DNA of 35,822 nucleotides from Clostridia bacterium (lineage in GTDB: Bacteria > Bacillota_A > Clostridia > Oscillospirales > CAG-272). The position numbers and the translations under genes are program-made. The stretch's first letter is position 1, and each line of letters opens with the position of its first letter. The stretch covers positions 1 to 35,822 of the forward strand of contig JAFTKI010000050.1 in the NCBI GenBank assembly GCA_017453335.1, read 5' to 3'. The notes beneath the pieces were generated by a model that was not told where the DNA came from, did no database searches, and saw nothing but the letters and a program-made list of their open reading frames with translations. Positions 31,620 to 35,822 of this stretch are shown here, piece after piece.

Positions 31620-31738
31620 GAAAACTTTGCATCTGTCGAATTCGCCCCGATTCAGATCGGATTGTTATCCCTTTTTCAAGGTTTTATTGTACAAAACGTA
31701 CGAATTTTTGCTGTTTTTTGAATTTTTTTGGAAAACTA

Positions 31739-31767
31739 TTGCAAGCTCGAAATAAAAGTTGTATAAT
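31739..31767 (+). promoter_or_regulatory. Promoter of the cohesin protein operon
   Basis: TTGCAA (31739-31744) and TATAAT (31762-31767) are 17 bases apart, about 40 bases before the ATG. Between 31620 and 31739 no convincing terminator was seen, only a 5-bp hairpin at 31647-31660 without a T-run, so read-through from upstream is possible. Confidence 0.8.
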
Positions 31768-31805
31768 AAAATATACTATTGAATCCCAAAGGGAGGATTG
31801 AAAAC

Positions 31806-33209
31806 ATGAAAAGAATTCTTGCTGTTTTGTTGGTGGTTTCGATGCTTTGCGTCGCTTTCCCCGTTACAATCGCGGCGACCTCTGCTACGCCTACCTTAAC
31901 GGTCAGCTCTGTAGAGGGAAGCGTGGGAGATACCGTAGCGGTAACGGTGAGCATTGAAAACAACCCCGGCGTTGTGTCGATGTATTTGCAGTTGAGCTAC
32001 GATGCTGCGAGCCTGGAGCTTGTATCGGTTACCGATCATGAGCTGTTGCCAGACCCGATTTTTGGTCAGACCATGACCTCTCCGTATGCCTTGCAATGGG
32101 ACGGTTCTCTCCTGGAGGAGAATATTACCGATAACGGCACTCTTGTAACCTTGAATTTCAAGATTTTGGATGCTGCCGCATTGGGCGATCAGGCAATCAC
32201 GCTGACCAATGTAGGCGGAATTATGAATGCCGGTCTGCAGTTGGTTGATTTTGCGATCAACAACGGTAAGGTGACCGTCGTTGAGTCTGTTCCCGTTTCC
32301 ACGATCACAACGGCAAGTATTTCGCTGAGCGATAATATTACCGTGAAGTATTTTGCAACCCTGGATCCCGCACACGTTGGCGCACAGATGAAGTTCACCA
32401 TGAACGATGAAGAAGTGTATGTGGACGGTGTTGCCACCGGAAAGACAAATCAGTACATGTACGCATTCCAAGGCGTTGCACCGCAGTGCATGGGCGATAA
32501 CATCGCGGCGGATCTGATGTTGAACGGTGAGGTTCTGGCTTCCAAGCCTACCAACAGCGTATTGACCTACTGTCAGCGTCTCCTGTCTTACACCGCCGCA
32601 CAGTTGGGCGTAACCGAAGCAAAATACGCTGCAATGGAAACGGTGATTGCCGATCTCTTGGAGTACGGCGCAAAGGCACAGATTTACAAAAACTATAAGA
32701 CCGATGCCCTTGTAAACGAGGGTGTTACGGGACAGACGGAGTTCCAGGAGCTCACCACCACCCACAAGCAGTTGACCGCATCCACCATGAGCGGTGTTTC
32801 CTTTAAGGGTGCCAGCGTATTCTTCGATTACGTGAACTCTCTGTACATTCAGTTTTATGCTACAGACATGACCGAGAATAGCTTCTACGTTCTTGCAACC
32901 AACACGGAAACAGGGGCGACCGCAAAGTATACGTTGTCGGATTGTGTGTCCTCGGACGGCTACTATTCGCTTACCATGAATCCCGTGAACGCGACTTATT
33001 TCGATGACTGTTACAAGATCGAGCTTTATGTGAAGGATTCGTCAACCGGAACCTTTACGTCGGTTCAAACGTTGTATTACAGTATCATGTCTTACGTGTA
33101 CGGTCAGCAAAACAAGACCGACACCAGCGAAAATCTGACCGCGATGGCAGAGCTGGCAAGAGCAACCTATAATTACGGTTTGTCGGCAACCGCCTATATA
33201 AATGCATAA
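31806..33209 (+). CDS. Exported cohesin-domain protein with duplicated C-terminal module
   Basis: The 467-residue protein has a Sec signal peptide (KRILAVLLVVSMLCVAFPV, cleavage likely near A24) and a type I-like cohesin domain (about 29-158). The latter includes SVEGSVGDTVAVTVSIENNP, VSMYLQLSYDAASLELVSV, ENITDNGTLVTLNFKI and the final INNGKVTV. The region 170-467 holds two related modules, each a beta-rich part followed by a helical part ending LLEYGAKAQIYKNY or LARATYNYGLSATAYI. I know such modules only as uncharacterised parts of clostridial surface proteins. It has no sortase motif, dockerin or S-layer repeats. It is probably secreted and binds a dockerin protein encoded elsewhere. Start 31806 follows GGGAGGATTG. 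Confidence 0.85.
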   Translation: MKRILAVLLVVSMLCVAFPVTIAATSATPTLTVSSVEGSVGDTVAVTVSIENNPGVVSMYLQLSYDAASLELVSVTDHELLPDPIFGQTMTSPYALQWDGSLLEENITDNGTLVTLNFKILDAAALGDQAITLTNVGGIMNAGLQLVDFAINNGKVTVVESVPVSTITTASISLSDNITVKYFATLDPAHVGAQMKFTMNDEEVYVDGVATGKTNQYMYAFQGVAPQCMGDNIAADLMLNGEVLASKPTNSVLTYCQRLLSYTAAQLGVTEAKYAAMETVIADLLEYGAKAQIYKNYKTDALVNEGVTGQTEFQELTTTHKQLTASTMSGVSFKGASVFFDYVNSLYIQFYATDMTENSFYVLATNTETGATAKYTLSDCVSSDGYYSLTMNPVNATYFDDCYKIELYVKDSSTGTFTSVQTLYYSIMSYVYGQQNKTDTSENLTAMAELARATYNYGLSATAYINA

Positions 33210-33240
33210 GGAACGACTATATAAAAAAGGAGAAATTAAA

Positions 33241-33351
33241 ATGAACAAGAAGGTTTATGAAACGCCCGAGATGTCCGCACTGCCCGTGTTGGCAGAGGAC
33301 GTGATTTCTACCTCTCCCGGCGGATTCCCCGGAGATATTGAGGAATTTTGA
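33241..33351 (+). CDS. 36-residue peptide, possibly RiPP-like or a small secreted factor
   Basis: ATG to TGA encodes 36 residues behind an excellent AAAAAAGGAG, 31 bases after the cohesin gene and just before a perfect terminator, so it belongs to the same unit. The sequence runs KKVYETPEMSALPVLAEDV, then ISTSPGGFPGDIEEF. The pattern Lys-Lys-x-Tyr-x-x-Pro-Glu near the N-terminus followed by a hydrophobic stretch and D-V-I-x-T-S resembles leader parts of ribosomal-peptide precursors. The short Gly/Pro/acidic tail would be the product part. No maturation enzyme or exporter is nearby. It has no signal peptide. The gene is well supported, the function is not. Confidence 0.75.
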   Translation: MNKKVYETPEMSALPVLAEDVISTSPGGFPGDIEEF

Positions 33352-33363
33352 GTAAAAACAACG

Positions 33364-33397
33364 AAAACGGCACCCGGATCCGGGTGCCGTTTTTGTA
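33364..33397 (+). terminator. Terminator of the cohesin/peptide unit
   Basis: A 30-base perfect palindrome (arm AAAACGGCACCCGGA, 33364-33378) continues into a run of T. It is a very strong intrinsic terminator right after the small peptide gene. Confidence 0.93.
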
Positions 33398-33434
33398 TAC
33401 GATCCTTTTTTATTTTGTTTTTGACCGATATAGG

Positions 33435-33463
33435 TTGACTTTTTCAGACAAACGTGATATAAT
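33435..33463 (+). promoter_or_regulatory. Promoter of the zinc-ribbon membrane protein gene
   Basis: TTGACT (33435-33440) and TATAAT (33458-33463) have a 17-base spacer, about 47 bases before the ATG. Confidence 0.87.
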
Positions 33464-33509
33464 ATGTATGTGTGCATAAACACAAATATTTTTTCTTTGG
33501 AGGATAACC

Positions 33510-34139
33510 ATGTCCATGTCAATTCTTTCTATCGTTGTTATTGTTGGCTGCTTGATGTTGGCGATTGCGGCAACGGTTCTCGCGTTTATTTTCATTGTTC
33601 CCGATAAGCGCAGAAACAACCTGCCCGGCTTGCTTCGTGTAGCTCACGACCTTTTCAACTTCAAGTATCTGATCGTTGAAAAGATCATGCAGGCGTTGTA
33701 CATCTTCTCAACCCTGTATACCATTCTTTATGGATTCTTTACCATCTTCACGGCTTTCGATTCCTACACCTACAGAGTGTATGATGGCTTTGGCGAATAT
33801 CACTACGAGACTTCGTACGAGTGGTACGGCTGGAGAGGCTTGATCATTATGATTCTGGGTCCCATCTTGCTCCGCTTGGCTTATGAAGGTATCATGCTGA
33901 TCATCCTGTTGGTTAAGAACGTGATCCAGATCAATAACAAGCTGAAGAACCAGAACGAGGGTGAGGTTGCTTCGATGTTCGACATTCCCAAGATCCCTTT
34001 GAAGAAGGATGATGCTCCTGTTGAGACCGAGGCTCAGGCACAACCGGCGCCTTCCTTCTGCACACAGTGCGGCACCATGCTGGATGCAAATGGCAATTGC
34101 CCGACCTGCAGTAATTATAATACCCATAATACCCTTTAA
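33510..34139 (+). CDS. Membrane protein with C-terminal zinc ribbon
   Basis: The 209-residue protein has an N-terminal membrane helix (LSIVVIVGCLMLAIAATVLA), a helical region from about 40, then two further membrane segments (about 60-85 and 110-137), a charged linker, and a zinc ribbon (CTQCGTMLDANGNCPTC) near the end, with four Cys in two C-x-x-C pairs. The ribbon probably lies in the cytoplasm. Part of the protein may be a Tyr-rich outer loop (YTYRVYDGFGEYHYETSYEWYGW). Similar multi-helix plus zinc-ribbon proteins are common in Clostridia and have no known role. It has its own promoter and terminator, so it is monocistronic. Confidence 0.8.
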   Translation: MSMSILSIVVIVGCLMLAIAATVLAFIFIVPDKRRNNLPGLLRVAHDLFNFKYLIVEKIMQALYIFSTLYTILYGFFTIFTAFDSYTYRVYDGFGEYHYETSYEWYGWRGLIIMILGPILLRLAYEGIMLIILLVKNVIQINNKLKNQNEGEVASMFDIPKIPLKKDDAPVETEAQAQPAPSFCTQCGTMLDANGNCPTCSNYNTHNTL

Positions 34140-34172
34140 AGAAAAGGGGCGCGAACCTTATATAAAGAAAGC

Positions 34173-34217
34173 AAGAGCAAGCATGCAAGAGGAATCTTGT
34201 GTGTTTGCTCTTTTTTT
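34173..34217 (+). terminator. Terminator after the zinc-ribbon protein gene
   Basis: AGAGCAA (34174-34180) pairs with TTGCTCT (34205-34211), with an inner CAAGA/TCTTG hairpin, followed by a run of seven T. Confidence 0.85.
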
Positions 34218-34227
34218 GTTGTAATCA

Positions 34228-34256
34228 TTGACTTTTTTCCTCCTATATGGTATAAT
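34228..34256 (+). promoter_or_regulatory. Distal promoter upstream of the str operon
   Basis: TTGACT (34228-34233), 17-base spacer, TATAAT (34251-34256). About 325 bases before rpsL. A small TACG/CGTA hairpin followed by ATTTTTT (about 34282-34303) could end a short transcript early. Confidence 0.7.
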
Positions 34257-34412
34257 AAAGTACTGTTGCAGGGTTGATTTATACGGCCCGTAAGGATTTT
34301 TTCTGAAATGCTTGAAAATCGTGAATGTTGCTGTAAAATGTGGCAAATAATAAAGCAGATTGTATAAAGATTTGTGCAAAAAGTAGAATTTTCGATAACA
34401 GAATCTTGCATC

Positions 34413-34441
34413 TTGACAAAATTGAGCGAAAATGATATAAT
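34413..34441 (+). promoter_or_regulatory. Main promoter of the str operon
   Basis: TTGACA (34413-34418) and TATAAT (34436-34441) with a 17-base spacer are a perfect consensus, as expected for ribosomal-protein genes. The leader to rpsL is about 135 bases. Confidence 0.92.
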
Positions 34442-34582
34442 AAACTGTAATTTCGGCTTGCTATGCTTGAACTATGCTCTCGGCAAGGTGAGCGAAATGA
34501 CAAAAAACGACAGAATCACACGGCCACACGGTCGGGTGTCTGTATATAAACATTAAATTTCGGAAGAAGGAGGAAAAGAAGA
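34442..34582 (+). other. 5' leader of the str operon
   Basis: The leader has no convincing gene or terminator and ends in GAAGGAGGA. Between the two promoters (34257-34412) I see nothing beyond the small hairpin noted with the distal promoter. No riboswitch was recognised. Confidence 0.5.
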
Positions 34583-34999
34583 ATGCCAACCTTTAACCAG
34601 CTCGTCAGACAGGGTCGCGGCGCTAAGGTTTACAAATCCAAGGCTCCCGTTCTCCAGAAGGGCTTCAACTCTTTGAAGAACAGCGCGATCGATCAGTCTG
34701 CACCGCAGAAGAGAGGCGTTTGCACCAAGGTGTCCACCACCAGCCCGAAGAAGCCTAACTCCGCAATGAGAAAGATTGCCAGAGTAAGACTTACCAACGG
34801 ACTTGAAGCAACCGTCTACATTCCCGGTATCGGCCACAACCTGCAGGAGCACTCCGTCGTTCTTATCAGAGGCGGACGTGTAAGAGACCTGCCCGGTGTA
34901 CGTTACCACATCATTCGCGGTTCTTTGGACGCACAGGGCGTTGCAAACCGTAACCAGAGCCGTTCCAAGTACGGCGCAAAGAGAGCAAAGAAGAAGTAA
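34583..34999 (+). CDS. rpsL: Ribosomal protein S12
   Basis: The 138-residue S12 of the small subunit is complete, with the Gram-positive insertion near residues 25-38 and the conserved [23 protein letters not shown] and [19 protein letters not shown]. The streptomycin-critical first Lys (K56, E. coli K43 with Met counted) is present, but the second (E. coli K88, mature K87) is Arg here (R101 in GGRVRDLPG). The methylthiolated Asp of DLPG is intact. First gene of the str operon, with AAGGAGGA upstream. Confidence 0.98.
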   Translation: MPTFNQLVRQGRGAKVYKSKAPVLQKGFNSLKNSAIDQSAPQKRGVCTKVSTTSPKKPNSAMRKIARVRLTNGLEATVYIPGIGHNLQEHSVVLIRGGRVRDLPGVRYHIIRGSLDAQGVANRNQSRSKYGAKRAKKK

Positions 35000-35032
35000 T
35001 TTTGCTCTTGGGGAGAAATCCCGCAATCACGA

Positions 35033-35115
35033 AAAAGCAATTCGCTCGTCAGACGTGTATTTCGTAAATTTAATGTTTATGTTCACCCGACGTGCGCTAA
35101 CAGAAGAATGCTTTT
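35033..35115 (+). promoter_or_regulatory. Folded S12-S7 spacer, candidate S7 autoregulatory site
   Basis: In the 159-base spacer AAAAGCA (35033-35039) pairs with TGCTTTT (35109-35115), and inside it GCTCGTC (35044-35050) pairs with GACGTGC (35089-35095) with one mismatch. The inner part is AT-rich with a small ATTT/AAAT hairpin (35059-35069). In E. coli S7 binds the S12-S7 spacer to control the str operon; the same role here is inferred. Confidence 0.45.
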
Positions 35116-35158
35116 GAGTACCAATGATTTCATAATATTGATGAAGGAGGGAAGTACA

Positions 35159-35629
35159 GTGCCGAGAAGAGGTCGTATTACCAAAAGAGATGTATTGCCG
35201 GATCCGTTGTATGGTTCCAAGCTGGTAACCAAGCTGATCAACAACGTAATGTACGACGGCAAGAAGGGCGTTGCTCAGACCATCGTTTACGATGCATTCA
35301 AGCTCGTAGAAGAGAAGCAGGGTCAGAACGCTCTGGAAGTATTCCAGGAAGCACTTGAAAACATCATGCCTGTTCTGGAGGTTAAGGCTCGCCGTGTAGG
35401 CGGTTCCACCTATCAGGTTCCGATGGAAGTTCGTGCAGAGCGTCGTCAGACGCTGGGTCTTCGTTGGTTGATCCTGTTTGCAAGAAAGCGTGGCGAAAAG
35501 ACCATGGCTGAAAGACTTGCAGGCGAGATCGTTGACGCAAAGAACAGCACGGGCGGAGCTTTCAAGAAGAAAGAAGAGACGCACCGTATGGCAGAAGCAA
35601 ACAAGGCGTTTGCTCATTACAGATATTGA
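35159..35629 (+). CDS. rpsG: Ribosomal protein S7
   Basis: This 156-residue S7 organises the 3' major domain of 16S rRNA in the small subunit head. It is complete with [38 protein letters not shown] and AFAHYRY. The start is GTG 35159, placed seven bases after AAGGAGGG; an upstream in-frame ATG at 35141 would have the ribosome site inside the gene. Second gene of the str operon. Confidence 0.98.
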   Translation: MPRRGRITKRDVLPDPLYGSKLVTKLINNVMYDGKKGVAQTIVYDAFKLVEEKQGQNALEVFQEALENIMPVLEVKARRVGGSTYQVPMEVRAERRQTLGLRWLILFARKRGEKTMAERLAGEIVDAKNSTGGAFKKKEETHRMAEANKAFAHYRY

Positions 35630-35662
35630 TCTGCCAGCTGAGTTTATCAAGGAGAAAAACCA

Positions 35663-35822
35663 ATGGCAAGAGAATATTCACTTGAAAATACCAGAAATAT
35701 CGGTATCATGGCTCATATCGACGCCGGTAAGACCACCACAACCGAGCGTATCCTGTTCTACACGGGTAAAACGCACAAGCTTGGTGAGACTCACGATGGC
35801 GGCGCAACCATGGACTGGATGG
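35663..35822 (+). CDS. fusA: Elongation factor G, 5' part
   Basis: The first 53 codons are in the window and the gene runs off its end. They read [20 protein letters not shown] with the G1 motif A-H-I-D-A-G-K-T, then [17 protein letters not shown] and GGATMDWM with the switch region Thr. EF-G moves tRNAs and mRNA through the ribosome with GTP. It starts 33 bases after rpsG behind AAGGAG. Third gene of the str operon, as usual. Confidence 0.97.
   Translation, partial: MAREYSLENTRNIGIMAHIDAGKTTTTERILFYTGKTHKLGETHDGGATMDWM

Noticed and set aside
33241..33351. Lasso peptide precursor
   Set aside because: A Gly-to-Glu ring at positions 1-8 can be drawn, but the tail would be two residues and no B or C protein is near. 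Only the more general RiPP-like idea is kept.
34374..34556. 60-codon frame in the str leader
   Set aside because: It spans the perfect -35/-10 of the str promoter, has no ribosome site and looks non-coding.

Overview
The window looks like chromosomal DNA of a Gram-positive, low-to-mid GC anaerobe of class Clostridia, most likely an uncultured Oscillospirales-type gut bacterium. The evidence is strong AGGAGG-type ribosome binding sites, consensus sigma-A promoters with 17-bp spacers, a MazF of the Bacillus EndoA type, a cohesin-domain surface protein, and an rpsL-rpsG-fusA (str) operon. This placement is inferred from gene content and style, not from a search.

Layout. (1) Positions 1-2910 are accessory: a two-gene operon with a HEPN-like protein and a PD-(D/E)XK nuclease-like protein directly behind a tRNA-Ser(GCU) gene, then an XRE regulator divergent from a small unknown protein and a lipoprotein, with paired operators in the shared promoter region. 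(2) Positions 2910-3790 hold a terminator, a GC-rich folded element and a solitary mazF. (3) Positions 3787-9790 hold an AraC regulator divergent from five oxidoreductase genes in one transcription unit (MDR, two tandem Gfo/Idh/MocA paralogues, SDR, PIG3-like MDR), closed by a terminator. (4) Positions 9890-31620 are one long Wzx/Wzy-type capsule or exopolysaccharide locus. A leader leads into an aminotransferase, a phosphoglycosyl transferase and two different ATP-grasp ligases. Then come five GT4-like glycosyltransferases, a polymerase, a flippase, two hexapeptide acetyltransferases, a nucleotide-sugar dehydrogenase, a UDP-GlcNAc 2-epimerase, the complete UDP-L-FucNAc pathway (fnlA, fnlB, fnlC) and a nucleotidyltransferase-like protein. 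(5) Positions 31739-34220 hold an exported cohesin protein, a 36-residue peptide gene and a membrane protein with a zinc ribbon. (6) Positions 34228-35822 are the str operon, with fusA cut by the window edge.

How the genes work together. In the polysaccharide locus the phosphoglycosyl transferase would load the first sugar on undecaprenyl phosphate, the glycosyltransferases would extend it (one resembles WbuB, a FucNAc transferase), Wzx would flip it and Wzy would polymerise it. The pairing of an amino-sugar aminotransferase with two ATP-grasp enzymes suggests that an amino sugar is joined by an amide bond to an amino acid or other carboxylate. The serotype-like middle (about 15.7-25.3 kb) is visibly more AT-rich than both flanks. 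An AT-rich acetyltransferase gene sits between fnlB and fnlC inside a duplicated 18-bp junction, which is a readable insertion scar.

The points most worth a second look are the HEPN/nuclease pair, the ATP-grasp module, the fnlB/fnlC insertion scar, the 36-residue peptide beside the cohesin protein, the Arg at the streptomycin-critical Lys position of S12, and a folded S12-S7 spacer that may be an S7 autoregulatory site. No CRISPR array, rRNA gene, transposase or phage gene was seen.
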